Shown here: positions 23,247 through 34,466 of the stretch, piece by piece
How the letters are laid out: the number at the start of each line of letters is the position of its first letter
Numbering within the stretch: position 1 is the first letter of the stretch
From: Kalaharituber pfeilii
Taxonomy: Eukaryota; Ascomycota; Pezizomycetes; Pezizales; Pezizaceae
Direction of reading: 5' to 3'
Assembly (NCBI GenBank): GCA_015179045.1
Contig: WHUZ01000073.1
Coordinates: 248,001-312,000, forward strand
DNA length: 64,000 nt
Notes under the pieces: generated by a model
The model's database searches: none
The model's input: only the letters and a program-made list of their open reading frames with translations
What the model was told of the DNA's origin: nothing
Made by a program: the position numbers and the translations under genes

Positions 23247-23984
23247 TGTTACGGGCGTGAGGTGCTCGGCTCCGGTGGGCGCTGGAAGGGACCGGATGTT
23301 ACGGCTACGGTGGGGAACACGGCGGTGCCGGCGTCGTCCCGGAAGTGTGAATACGGCGGGTCGGAATGGCTACGGAGGTGTATACGGCGGACCGGAAGGG
23401 CAGCTACTCGGCGGGGAGCACGCAGCGGAGCGGAGCGATTCACGGGCGTAGTGAGGGAACGATAGGTTCAGAGTTATAGAGAAACTTAGGACACCGCTTG
23501 TGTCTTGATTCTTCTAACTATGCTATCGCCAGCCGGCGCTTATATAGACTTCAGCGCAGCCATACATGAGTAGTCAACAAATGAATAATTGGCTGGCAAC
23601 GCGGCGATTCCTTATCAATGCCAATACCGTGGTAATAGGCATACGTAACGAAAACATGCAAAAATAGTACGGGACAAAGATAACGAATGTACTAATGCAT
23701 GTGCGTATATAAATAAAGCTTCCGTAACTCGAGTGTATGCATCAAGCTGCATTCCGGATGACACACCCTTCCGTAGTACTGCCCTATCGAAATGATGCGA
23801 GAATCAACAGCCAAGCCTAACGGGTGATCAGTCCGGTCAATCAGCGTTGGTCTTATGTTCGATTGCAGGGTCAGCGTTTTCCCCTTGGCGGGTAAGTCTT
23901 CACCTTTAGCCGTGGCAGCTAATTAGTAGTGGAACCCTTGCCCCTTGCCACAGTGGTAGGCAAGTTTCCACCTTAGCCGTAACA
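23247..23984 (-). repeat. 5' LTR of element A1
   Basis: 738 bp, same as 17,995-18,732 with no difference seen. It carries the presumed promoter and is followed on the right by ACATC, the second target duplication. Confidence 0.93.
23539..23547 (-). promoter_or_regulatory. LTR TATA box
   Basis: CTATATAAG in element sense inside the 5' LTR of A1, preceding the region CAAGACACAAGCGG that is conserved between all LTR copies. It is a plausible core promoter for the element; the start site is inferred. Confidence 0.5.
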
Positions 23985-23989
23985 ACATC

Positions 23990-25027
23990 TATATATATAG
24001 TGGGACAGACATTTGGCTTGATGACTAAGTACTAGTTATGTAGTAATTATATACACTATTCTACCCTCTTTCAAACTGTTATATTGATTTGGTTTTCTTC
24101 TACTTGCTTACTCTACTACCTTTACCTATACTAGTTAGATCTCTACTGGATACTGCTTCTTATATACCTATTGCATCAGTCACAAATATCAGTTGTATAT
24201 ATCAGTCACTCAATCAGTCACTCAATCCGTCGCTCAATTAGTCACTCAATCAGTCACTTAAATTGATTCTACAACCTGTCAGTATTTACCTACCCTGTTG
24301 CTATTGTTAGTTATTTAATAGTTTACAAGATACTCTTCCTTTAGTATTATATTCTGTTTCTTCCATATCTATTAATTATTTTTATTATTATTATTTGTGT
24401 ACTAGTGATGCATATAATGAAGGGTTAACCTATAGTACTAAAGAGTTTCATTCATATATATATAAAGATCATAGACAGATACCAGATAAAATGAAGTAGT
24501 AAAAGGGGTATGCATAGGAAATATATATATTCTATGATATTTTCGGTTAGCTAATTTCCTTTTTTGGTTAGTTTCGTATGTACTATACTATATTTAGTAG
24601 TTACTAAAAGTAGACATTTTTATCCATTCTCATATAAAACTTCTTATTTTTAATTGTCAAATTACAATAACAAAAAATTAAATAAATAGATATTACCTCA
24701 AAATATTAATTTTTATTTACTAATTTATCATTTTTTGATATAAAACTAATTTTATCTATTAATTTTGATTGGGATTTAAGTCTTGAGGTTGATGTGAAAT
24801 GTACTCTAATTACAAATATCTCCAACTATAGTAAACAAGAAAACAAGGATACGGACCCCAGTTTTATTTTAAAGCAAGGGTTTAAATTTCACATAAATCC
24901 TTAACAGAAGGTACCTACTGACTAAATACATGTAGTACTCAGAACTCATGCATGATGTAGGTAGAGTGCAGGGCTAGTATGTCTATCTTCTCTCTAACTC
25001 TATTTCTAATAGGCTAGCCTAGACTAT
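23990..25027. other. AT-rich RIP-mutated block with dispersed repeats
   Basis: No gene. It contains a short tandem repeat of TCAGTCACTCAA units at about 24,205-24,265. About 24,040-24,570 recurs in inverted, diverged form at 29,195-29,582 (shared stretch TAGTATTATATTCTGTTTCT). Around 24,930-24,965 is a faint AT-shifted echo of the LINE ORF1 end (TACATGTAGTACTC). Confidence 0.55.
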
Positions 25028-25330
25028 GAAAATCTAGGCCTAGGCCTGGCCTGATCTTTCAGGCTGGCTATAAGGTCAGCTTAGGCCAGTCTAAGCTAGT
25101 CTAGGCTATTCAGGCCAGTCTAGAACAAAGAGTGAAAACAATGTCACTATCTATATATATGAGAGAATAAAAGATAGTAAAATAAATATACATAGTATCT
25201 AAAAGAATAATAGGTAGCAAAATAAATATACATAAAAAGAATAATAGTTCTAAATAAATGGATATGATATATGACTTAAATTTGAAAAGTAATTCTATAT
25301 AAATAAAAGGTAGAGTTAGGTAGGCTTTTT
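25028..25330 (-). repeat. Minisatellite S2 plus GGCCTGG array, AT-shifted, inverted
   Basis: Reverse complement of 5,301-5,893 in mutated form. It keeps anchors such as CTAGGCCTAGGCCTGG, GATCTTTCAGGC and TCTAGAACAAAGAGTGAAAA (compare CACTCTTTGTTCTGGACTGG at 5,668), while most other C or G positions have become T or A. Confidence 0.82.
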
Positions 25331-25756
25331 TACGGCTCGGTAAAATATACAACTTTGTATTCCTGCTACAACATGCAATTTTGATCCAATTATCTTTCAA
25401 CTAGCCTTAAATGAAAGCTCTAGATCTCTCCTATATTCTTATATAAAAAAATAATACATTTACTACTCTTGTTCTTGCTGTATTTACAGTTAAACATAGT
25501 GAGTTTTGAGTAAATTTTCATACTAGTAGGCTATCCTTATCATATCTCTGCCCTGCTACTGCTTGGCAGCAATGGCCAAAAAACTCCACTCAGTAGTTTT
25601 CAGAATAGTCTATACTAAAAAAAACATGACTTTTCATCAATAACCTATTCCAATTTAGATAACTTTTCATTGCTAGCCCATACAAATTTATACTCTAATA
25701 TTATATACTACTATACTTTTTATTATAAATCTTCAGCAATAACAACTATCCTAATA
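25331..25756. other. AT-rich spacer
   Basis: RIP-like composition without an identifiable gene or repeat; possibly a further decayed transposon. Confidence 0.4.
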
Positions 25757-26030
25757 TGCCTGATGTAGTAATGATCTGCTCCTCTGTAATAATCCTATAT
25801 TTTTATTCCTACTTCAGCAACCTACTCCTGATCTTTCAACTACAATTATCCTATATATCTTAGCAAATTCTATATATTTTGAACTTATTTTACTTGCAGT
25901 TAATAATTATGTAATAGAAAAGTAAGCCTGAAAATATTAACTGAGTAATTGCTTATATATACACATATTGGAAAGAGTTAATACTAAAAATTGCTTTCTA
26001 CTTTGATATAAAAGCTATTACATTACACAA

Positions 26031-28770
26031 ATGACTCGACAGGATATAGAAAGGAAGGAAGGAGGCTCACGAAAGGTAGCAATTACTTCTTAAAGGTGAA
26101 GAGAATGTATTAGAAACCTGGGCACTTACAATGAGTGATATGGGCTTTTTAGTTCATTTGCAAATACTAAGATCTATAGCTATTTTAATTCTATAGTAAA
26201 GGTTTAGTAATACAGTTTCAGAAGATCAGTAGCATGAGAGATTTTTACTTCAATATCCTATAGTTAATAGCAAATATATATAATATCTTGAGCATATTCA
26301 GCATTTATAAGGGATAAATATTCCAGTGCAGAAGGTATTTTATTGATTACTTCAGACTATAATATGTCAACTTAAGATTACTCTCTGGAACTATGATAAA
26401 GAAGAAATTATTATGGGTATTGCAACTAGCAGGCAAAAATATATTGTTCGAGCAGGCCTAAAGTAAAAAATTACAGTTACTAATGGTAATCGAGAATTTG
26501 TTATTATTATAGAGACAGTAAATGCTGCTAGTTATATCATTCCTCTATACCTTGTCTGGTAGGTGAAAACTCATAGAGAAGGCTATTATGGTACTGAAGG
26601 TGTCCATAAACTTCCTACAACTTTTGGATACTTATCTAGTAAATACATAGATAATGAACTAGGTATTAAATTTATAAAATATCACTTTGAGCCATATACT
26701 CACCCTATGAACTCTACCACTACCTCTACTACTTCTACTGCCTCTACCACTCCTACCTCCACTACCCCTGCCTCCACTGCTGGTACTCCTATAGCAACTG
26801 GTCTTCCTACAAGTACTATATATGATAAATACAGTATAATTATTTCGAGTGATTCACTGACCTTACCTCCCTCTAATATCCTTAGCACCTTTTAATTGTT
26901 GATAGTTACTCTTCCCATATCACTTACCACGTTATTAAATATGCACTCAATTACTGAATTCAAATGCTTTGTCTTCTTCTATATTCAACTCATTTAATAT
27001 AATCTCTTGATATTAGATGTTTCTCTCCTTTCCAAAGATACTACTGTAATAGCTTATAAGATTGGATATATCAAAAGTCTTGTAATATTTTGCATAAACC
27101 TAACTTCTAGGAAATTCTTTGTAGTGCCAGATAATCTACTTTTACTACCAATACTATTTTGAGTATATGGCGAGGGTCTGGATACTGGTCTATTGATTTT
27201 AATAAAGTTATTCCTCCTCAAGTTTAAGTGACAATAATAGTTAATTCAGATCTCTCTATATTAAATACTCTATTAAAGCAAATAGTACTATGAACTGCTC
27301 TGGACAAGGCAATTTTGACTTCATATATATATAAGACTATGACAGATCATGTATTGTTTCTGAAGGAAAAGCTAATAAAATATATACTAATTGAACCTAA
27401 TGCTATGACTTTCAAAGCTCTATGGAATGGTAAGATAGTCAAAAAACCTTTGGCTAGTAGTTGGAAGTATATTAAAGGCCTTCAGACTCTTAATCAAGTA
27501 TGTATTGAATCCTCTCGACAAGCTAAAGTCAAAGTAGTACTAGAAGTAAAGGAAAAGAAAGAGTAGAAGAGGTTAGAAAAGGAACAGAAAGTAGTAAAGA
27601 AGATAAAAAAGAGAAAGAGAAAATTCAAAAGGTAGAGGAGTGATGAAAAATAGCTGAGGATAAGAAAGAAGCTACTGAAGTGAAAAAGCAGCTAATAGTG
27701 GAGGAGTAAGAAAGAAAGGTAAAAGAGAAACGAGAACAGAAAGAAATAGCTGCAGCTGAGTAGACTATAAAGAGAGGTCATGTATTACGGCTAAGGTGGA
27801 AACTTGCCTACTATTGTGGCAAGAAGCAAGGGTTCCACTACTAATTAGCTGCCATGGCTAAAGGTGAAGACTTACCCGCTAAGGGGAAAACGCTAACCCT
27901 GTAATCGAACATAAGACCAATGCTGATTGACCGGACTGATCACCCGTTAGGCTTAGCTGTTAATTCTCGCATCATTTAGATAGGGCAGTACTATGGAAGG
28001 GTGTGTCATCTGGAATGAAGCTTGATGCATACACTCGAATTACAGAAGCTTTATTTATATATGCACATGCATTAGTATATTCGTTATCTTTGTCCCGTAC
28101 TATTTTTGCATATTTTCATTATGTGTACCTATTACCATAGATATTGGCATTGATAAGGAATCGCTGTGGGGCCAGCCAATTATTTATTTGTTGACTCCTC
28201 ATGTATGGCTGTGCTGAAGTCTATATAAGCGCCTGCTGGCGATAGCATAGTTAGAAGAATCAAGACACAAGCGGTGTCCTAAGTCCTCTATAACTCTGAA
28301 TCTATCATTCCATCATTACGCCTGTGAATCACTCCGCTCCGCTGCGTACTCCCTGCCGAGTAGCTGCCCTTCTGGTCCGCCGTATACACCTTCGTAGCCA
28401 TTCTGACTCGCCATATTCACACTTCTGGTACGATGCCAGCACCGCCGTTGTCCCCACCGTAGCCGTAACATCCGGTCCCTTCCAGCGCCCACTGGAGCCG
28501 AGCACCTCACGCCCGTAACATCATGGAGGAGCTTGTAGGCAAGGCTGAGGCTGAGAAAGGCTTTTGGTTCAGGAGGTAGAAGGGTCTGAACACCTGCTAA
28601 AGGGGGTATGAAGGAGGTTCCAGTAGTAAATCTTAAGTTACAGACCTCCTCTATCATATCTGATACTTCAGATAAAGTTACTGCTACTATCTTGAGTGCT
28701 TCATCTACTACTACTTCAAGTCCTAGTATTCTTGAATTACCTGAGGACTCTGAGAACACTGATGATAATA
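26031..28770 (+). pseudogene. Fot1/pogo transposase remnant
   Basis: DDE transposase with many in-frame stops, nearly all explainable by C-to-T or G-to-A change. In order: a CENP-B-like HTH part (VLETWALTMSDMGFLVHLQI, about 26,110); the first catalytic block NYDKEEIIMGI (about 26,390, for NMDE-x-G-x-MGI); NGNREFVIIIETVNAAS (about 26,485); NELGIKFIKYHFEPYTHP (about 26,650); LLIVDSYSSHIT (about 26,898, for the second Asp). Next is a Lys/Glu-rich C-terminal coiled region (27,540-27,780) that resumes after the solo LTR (MEELVGKAEAEK, from 28,521). It is certainly inactive. Confidence 0.8.
27783..28520 (+). repeat. Solo LTR of family A
   Basis: A single 738-bp family A LTR in the opposite orientation to A1. 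It begins TATTAC (TGTTAC with G to A) and ends GTAACA. A perfect 5-bp duplication TCATG (27,778-27,782 and 28,521-28,525) shows an element inserted in the Fot1 transposase and was then lost by LTR-LTR recombination. It is only lightly mutated compared with its host. Confidence 0.93.
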
Positions 28771-29194
28771 TTGAGGTATAGAGATTAGCTCAAGAATGTA
28801 AATTTCTTCTATATATTTGAAGGTGTGTGTATCGTATATAATTTCTATATATATTTATTAACTTTAACTAAAAAAACTAGTACTAGACGAATGATTATTA
28901 CTCATTTTCTATATTATTTTACTGATTCTGAGAATATTGAGGTATATTATATATAGGGAGGAGTTAATTCATATAAATAATGATAAATTTAGTTATAGTT
29001 ATTAAAATTTTAGCTTTTTTCTTATTATGATAGTATATTTAGATTCAGCAGTATCAAATTGATATAATACAATGCAATTTCCATAGTCACAATATATCTA
29101 GTAATAGGTAATAAGGCAAGAAATATATAATAAGAAGTGCCAAGAGAGTGGATCATTACAGAAGAGCAGCTCATTACTACTTCAGGCATGCTAG

Positions 29195-29582
29195 TATATA
29201 TTAATCTAACCAAAAAGAGAGAATAGCTAATCTAATATAGGAAAAACTATATATATCCCTTATATATGCCTCTTTACCACTTCGCTGTATCTGCTACTTA
29301 TCTATAACCTTTATATATATGTAAACAAAACTTCTTAATACCAGAAGTTAATCTTTTACTATATGTATCAATAGCCTACAAATAATGATAATAAAAATAA
29401 TTAATAGATGTAGAAGAAACAGAATATAATACTAAAGAAAGAGTATCTCATGCAACTGATTTAAGTGACTAATATGTATAACTAATACAATAGGTATATA
29501 CAACTATGAAAGGAGCAGTATACAGTAGAGACCCAACTGGCATAGGGGAAGCAGCAAACAGTAGCCGTGGGAGTGGTAGAAT
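29195..29582. repeat. Dispersed inverted repeat paired with 24,040-24,570
   Basis: Between two Fot1 ends lies AT-rich DNA that matches 24,040-24,570 in reverse complement, including AAACAGAATATAATACTAAA. The nature of the repeat is unknown. Confidence 0.6.
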
Positions 29583-31210
29583 GGTAGCATGCCTGATATG
29601 GTAATGATCTACTCTCCTATAACAATCCACTCTCTAGGTACTTTTCATCATATATTCCTTACTCTACTACTTATTTTGAATATATTACAACTATAGAAAT
29701 TGCTTAATATTATACTAATTTGACATCATTGAATCAGAATTTGCTATTATAATAAGAAAAAAATCAAAATTCTAATATTTACAACTAAATTTATCATCAT
29801 TTACCTAAGTTGAGTCCTCTCTATATATAGTATAGCTCAACATTCTCGAAATTAGAAAAATTATATAGAAAACTAGTAATTCTCATCTATCTAGGACTAG
29901 TCTTTTTATTAAAAGTCAATATTGCATATACATATCATATGAGATATAATATACCTTCAATTGTATAGAAGTAGTTTATATTTGTGAGTTAATCTTTATA
30001 TTTTGATCTGACCTTCAGTATTCCTAGACTCCTCAAGTGATTTAGGAATACTAAAACTTGAAGTTGTAGTAGTTAAAGTACAAGGAGTACTAATAGTAAC
30101 TCCTTTTATAATGCCAGATATGACAGAAAAGACATATAGCTTAAATCTGCTATTGGAACCTTCTTCTACTCACTCCTACTTCTAGTATTCAGACTCTCTT
30201 ATCTCATAAACTAAAGATCTTTCCTAGCCTCAGCCTTACATGTGAGTTCCTCTATAGTGTCTTTTTGTAACTTGTTTAGCTATAGCTATTTATTATAGAT
30301 TCATCGCGACTATAGTGTGAGTGGCCGATAGAGTGCATGAAGAGCAAAAAATGTAAGTATATATAAAATGTGCATATGCAATATAAGTGACATGCGATAG
30401 CTGGAAAGATGCTGTAGTTATATAATAAATACTATATAAACTATGTAGAGGACTAGTGAGTATCGCTAGTCAAGTATCTTCTTGATCTAATAGATGATAA
30501 CTTTCTGAATTTACCACCTCTATAACAGTTAATTAACAATAAACTGGTTACCGGTTCGATACTTAACTTATCTTGCCAATTCTCTGAGTATTAGATATTA
30601 AAGCTGCAGAAAGTAAGACTTTCCTTAAGTCAAGAGCCAAAGAGTAAGAGCTGTGAGAAAGAGCCAGAGCTAAGAGCAATATGGAAGGCCATGTAAGATG
30701 GCAAAATATTGATATTAGACAATACTATATAATCCCGGCATGCCCAGTAATGAGTAGCACTTACGTAATACATTTGAGGCAGTAGTAAGGATAAAGTAAT
30801 GTATTAGATCTCTGGCTAATATCCTGGTTGGAAGGGTCATGTAGCATAGTACATAGGATAATCCACAACGGCCAAAGTAGAAGCAGACTTATATAGCAAC
30901 TCAGAGAAGTTAAGCTAAGAGAGGGGGTACTATTACAGGTTCACTACGACTATAGTATGGGTGGCTGATAGAGTGTATGAAGAGTGAAAAATGCAAGTAC
31001 ATATGAAATGCACATATATGACATAAGTGATATGTGACAGCTGGAAAGGCACTATAGTCATATAATGAGTACCATATAAGCTATACAGAGGACTAGTAAG
31101 TATTATTAGTCAAGATTCTTTTTAACCTGATAGATGGTAACTTTCTATATTCATTACCTCTATAATACTATTTCTCTCTATTTTTATTCTTCTTTTGCCT
31201 TGCTATCATA
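29583..31210 (-). mobile_element. Fot1/pogo copy 3 (3' part), interrupted
   Basis: Begins at an inverted terminal repeat (TGCCTGATATGGTAATGATC at about 29,585) and runs in minus orientation through the 3' non-coding part into the Lys/Glu-rich C-terminus, up to the miniature LTR element at 30,291, resuming at 31,168. It matches the 3' end of copies 1 and 2 in reverse complement. The transposase catalytic part is absent. Confidence 0.72.
30291..31167 (+). mobile_element. Miniature LTR retrotransposon (TRIM-like), copy T1
   Basis: Two direct repeats of about 240 bp (30,291-30,536 and 30,931-31,167) flank about 394 bp with no coding capacity. A polypurine stretch AAGAGAGGGGGTACT directly precedes the right repeat, as expected for a 3' LTR. 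The 5-bp duplication CTATT is at 30,286-30,290 and 31,168-31,172. The internal start has GGTTACCGGTTCGATAC, which might be the primer site. RIP-type changes have altered the terminal TG/CA. Confidence 0.82.
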
Positions 31211-31385
31211 GGTCACTTTAGGTGGCTAATAGAGCATATATGTAATATATATAAAATGTGAGAATAAATATATAGGATGCAGATATATATTGCTAAATGA
31301 GCTATACAGAGGACTAGTAAATATTACTAGTTAAGTATATTTTCACTGATCTAGTAAGATGTGGTTCTCTACCTAAGATGCCCAA
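31211..31385 (+). repeat. Degraded miniature LTR fragment
   Basis: Resembles the T1 LTR (GGTGGCTAATAGAGCATATA..CAGAGGACTAGTAAATATTACTAG) but is shorter and diverged. Borders are approximate. Confidence 0.55.
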
Positions 31386-32335
31386 GATATTATATTTACT
31401 CACTTTCTTCTAAGCTGCCTTGAGCTGAAGTTAAAGCAATACTGAAAATAGAAGGAAAAAATAGTAAGAGATATCGAAAAGGAAATAGAGAGTACTAGTA
31501 AAGGTCAGAAAAGATGAAGAGAAACTTTAGAAGGTACAAAAATAGTTTTGGATAAGAAAGAAGGCACTAATATATAAAGTAGTTAGCAGCAATGGATCAA
31601 GAAAGTAAGACAAAAAAGGAATGAAAATAGAAAGAGATGGCTATAGCTGAACAAGTTATAAAAAGATATCATAGAGGAACTTACATGCAAGGCTGGGGCT
31701 AGGAAAGATCTTTAGTCTATAAGATAGGAGAGTCTAAATACTAGAATGGAGGGTAGGTAAAAAAAGTTCTAATACTAGATTTGAGTCTTATATCTCTTCT
31801 ATCTGGTATCTCAGAAGAAGTTACTATTACCACTTCTAGTACTTCAACTACTACAACTTCAAGTCCCAGTATTTCTGAATTACTTGAGAAGTCTAAAAAC
31901 AGTAAAGGTCAGATTAAGATATAAAGATTAGCTCACAAATATAAACTACTTCTATACAATTGAAGATGCATTGCATCCTATATGATCTGTATATGTAATA
32001 TTGACTTTTAATAAAAAGACCAGCTCTAGATAGATAAGAATTACTAATTTTCTATATAATTTTTGGGATTTCGAGAATGTTGAGCTATACTATATATAGG
32101 AAGGACTCAACTTAGGTAAATAATAATAAATTTAGTTATAAATATTGGAATTTTGGTTTTTTCCTTATTATGATAGCAAATTCTGATTCAGTAATATCAA
32201 ATTGGTATAATGTTAAGTAATTTTTATAGTTGTAATATATACAAAATAAGTAGTAGAGTGAGAAATGTATGATGAAAAGTGCTCAGAGAATAGATTATTA
32301 CAGGGGGGCAGGTCATTACCACTTCAGGTATATTA
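31386..32335 (+). mobile_element. Fot1/pogo copy 2 (3' part)
   Basis: Plus-strand fragment with the Lys/Glu-rich C-terminus (31,430-31,700), the Ser/Thr-rich tail that also ends copy 1 (TTTSSTSTTTTSSPSISELL-like frame at about 31,830), and the 3' terminal repeat ending TCATTACCACTTCAGGTA near 32,333. With copy 3 it forms a large inverted arrangement around the T1 element. Confidence 0.72.
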
Positions 32336-32339
32336 ACTA

Positions 32340-32610
32340 CCTTATTAAGTAATAATTCTAATTAGTAATATACATTTTCAATGTATTTAATATACTGAAA
32401 ATGACTCATTTTCTCATATGTAAAGTAGTTATTTCTAATGAATTTAATATGCTAAAAAGAAGCTATTTTCTATATCTATAAAGAACCTATATATAGTGTA
32501 GTTAACATGTGGAAAATGACTCATTTTCTATATATGTAACGAAACTATTTAACATGTATAAAATAGTCTATTTTCCACATATACTATAAGAGCTTTTATA
32601 ATATATTTAC
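32340..32610. repeat. Satellite S3 (58-bp unit), AT-shifted state
   Basis: Degenerate copies of the 58-bp unit found intact at 33,232-33,624, e.g. CATGTATAAAATAGTCTATTTTCCACATAT. It is split from 32,826-32,904 by a solo miniature LTR. Confidence 0.75.
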
Positions 32611-32825
32611 TGTTACAGATTTACTGCAACTGTAGGATGGGTAGTCAGTAGATGTGTGCGTAATATATGTATATGCAACATGGGTGATATACAACAGCTG
32701 GATACTAGCGTTGCAATTATAAAATATACTATATAAGCTATGTAGAGAACTAGCAAGTATCAATAGTCAAGTGTCTTTTTGGCCTAGCAGATAGTAACTC
32801 TCTGCATTTACTATCATCTGTTACA
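32611..32825 (+). repeat. Solo LTR of the miniature element family
   Basis: 215 bp from TGTTACA to TGTTACA, flanked by the 5-bp duplication TTTAC at 32,606-32,610 and 32,826-32,830. It lies within satellite S3. This copy best preserves the LTR ends of the family. Confidence 0.85.
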
Positions 32826-32904
32826 TTTACTATGTACAAAATAGTTTATTTTATACATGTGCGAGGAGCTTATTTAACATGTATCTATTTTCTACATATG
32901 CGAC
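32826..32904. repeat. Satellite S3 continued, AT-shifted
   Basis: Two more units (ATTTACTATGTACAAAATAG) between the solo LTR and a LINE insertion. Confidence 0.7.
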
Positions 32905-33210
32905 CCGGAGAAGGAGAAGCAAAAAGTTAAAGAAAATTACAACCTCTCCACTAGTCAGGACTAAGACACCAACTGCAACCTCAACCCCCATCCTGACCCT
33001 GACCAGACCAGTGGTTAAAGTCGTGTATGTATGAGACAGACAGGGGAAGGAAATAGATGTTGGATGTTGTTCTACCCACATCATGAAGGACAAGCGGGCA
33101 ATACTTGTATTTAGTTTTTAGTCAGTCTTTTGTATTAGTTCTAGTTTATATATACCTCGCCATAGCCCATAGGGCGGCACGCGAGTAATGAAATTAAAAA
33201 AAAAAAAAAA
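32905..33210 (+). mobile_element. LINE fragment (family Y) in satellite S3
   Basis: A 306-bp 5'-truncated LINE carrying the end of ORF1 and the family Y tail: CTCGC 33,156-33,160, GCCC-ATA-GGGC 33,165-33,175, GCGAG 33,181-33,185, poly-A to 33,210. The flanks TATGCGAC (32,897-32,904) and TACGCGAC (33,211-33,218) are a target duplication with one T/C difference. Confidence 0.83.
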
Positions 33211-33218
33211 TACGCGAC

Positions 33219-33624
33219 GAGGACATTTTTGACGTATTTACTATGTGCAAGACGGTCTCTTTTCTACATGCGCGGAGAGGGCATTTGCAACGTATTTACT
33301 ATGTGCAAAACGGTCTGTTTTCCACATGCGCGGCGAGGGCATTTCCAACGTATTTACTATGTGCAAAACTGTCTACTTTCCACATGCACGGTGAGGGCAT
33401 TTCCGACGTATTTACTATGCGCAAAATGGTCTACTTTCCACAAGCACGGCGAGGGCATTTCCAACGTATTTACTATATGCAAAACGGTCTATTTTCCACA
33501 TACGCAGCGAGGGCATTACGGATGTATTTACTATGTACAAAACAGTCTACTTTCCACATCCATGGCGAGGGCATTTCCAACGTATTTACTATGCGCAAAA
33601 CGGTCTACTTTCCACATGCACGGC
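33219..33624. repeat. Satellite S3, 58-bp unit, GC-normal state
   Basis: About seven units with an exact 58-bp period (ACGTATTTACTATG at 33,232, 33,290, 33,348, 33,406, 33,464, 33,522 and 33,580). Open frames here are repeat artefacts. AT-shifted units lie immediately to the left beyond the LINE insertion. Confidence 0.9.
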
Positions 33625-34352
33625 TGTAAAGAATGGGTCAGGGCCGGGGTCGAGATACAGGGTAGGCAGCGGGTGCCAGGGAGGCAGCGGGTGCCAGGGA
33701 GGCAGCGGGTGCCAGGGAGGCAGCAGGTGCCAGGGAGGTAGCAGGTGCCAGGGAGGCAGCGGGTGCCAGGGAGGCAGCGGGTGCCAGGGAGGCAGCGGGT
33801 GCCAGGGAGGCAGCGGGTGCCAGGGAGGCAGCGGGTGCCAGGGAGGCAGCGGGTGCCAGGGAGGCAGCGGAGTTCACGGTGGGTAGAGACAGTCGGCGCT
33901 ATATGATGTAGAGAGATGTATGCAGAGTTACGTACAGCCTGAGGGTGGATACAAGTTGTTACGTGAGGAGCAGAGAGGGAGGTGGGAATGAGCCTCCTTT
34001 ATGGAGAGTCCAGGAACTTGGCAAAAGAACATTCTAGATACAGGAGAATCAAACGAGCCCAGAAACTTGGCAGAAGAACAAACTAGCGCGCGGGAGAAAT
34101 TTCGAGCTAATGCAGGAGAACATTCTGGACGAATCATGGATGCAAGAGAATATGCAGGAACATACGGGCAGCGACCGGGATGCAAGCGGCTGCTGTTTGT
34201 AAGGATTCAGGGCTGGCGGCGAGGGTCGGAGCTTTCAGGCACTGCCGCTACGCGGCGGCTCGGCAGGAGTTCGGGCTGTGGCAGGGTCTCGGGGCCTCGG
34301 GCGTCACGTGCAGGTGGAGTATTTCGGCCGTGGTGGAGGTTGGTTCGTTACA
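33625..34352 (-). repeat. 3' LTR of family B element
   Basis: 728 bp, TGTAA..TTACA. It contains a variable-number tandem repeat of 18 bp. The adjacent inner sequence in element sense (CAGAAGAGAGGCTAC) is a plausible polypurine tract. Confidence 0.8.
33660..33870. repeat. 18-bp tandem repeat within the family B LTR
   Basis: About twelve nearly perfect copies of GGCAGCGGGTGCCAGGGA. The unit is a multiple of three, so it opens long artefactual frames (GSGCQG repeats on plus, ASLAPA on minus). Confidence 0.9.
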
Positions 34353-34466
34353 GTAGCCTCTCTTCTGAAGGGAGAGCTCCAGCGAACCTCAGGGTCGGGG
34401 TACTAGGTCTTCGTATGTGCTACTCGTCTCGGTGGGGGTCGTGGTCGAGGTTTAGCAGGGTAGGAG

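Larger units (their letters stand above)
17995..23984 (-). mobile_element. Ty3/gypsy chromovirus, family A, element A1 (complete, non-autonomous)
   Basis: A full-length LTR retrotransposon read on the minus strand: 5' LTR 23,247-23,984, gag, protease, RT/RNase H and integrase remnants, 3' LTR 17,995-18,732. The LTRs begin TGTTAC and end GTAACA, are both 738 bp, and I found no difference between them by eye. The 5-bp target duplication ACATC is at 17,990-17,994 and 23,985-23,989. A polypurine tract (AACGGGGGGTAA in element sense) abuts the 3' LTR. The coding part is frameshifted and deleted, so the element could not have made its own enzymes. Confidence 0.93.
25757..29190 (+). mobile_element. 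Fot1/pogo-type DNA transposon, copy 1, RIP-mutated
   Basis: A Tc1-mariner superfamily element of Fot1/pogo type bounded by inverted terminal repeats: left TGCCTGATGTAGTAATGATC at about 25,757 and right GAGCTCATTACTACTTCAGGCA (in mutated form) ending at about 29,190. It encodes a transposase remnant and is split by a solo LTR (27,783-28,520). The expected TA target duplication is seen on the left only (TA before TGCC; TG on the right). Confidence 0.78.

Noticed and set aside
26563..26895. Thr/Ser-rich open frame at 26.6-26.9 kb as a separate cell-wall-like protein
   Set aside because: Its first part matches the Fot1 transposase (NELGIKFIKYHFEPYTHP) and the Thr run is a mutated low-complexity insert within that pseudogene.
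33219..33624. CRISPR-like regular repeat array (58-bp period)
   Set aside because: Whole units repeat without unique spacers, and the genome is eukaryotic; it is a satellite.
33229..33886. Long repetitive open frames on both strands
   Set aside because: Produced by the 58-bp and 18-bp tandem repeats. The same region is an LTR edge and a satellite, not a gene.
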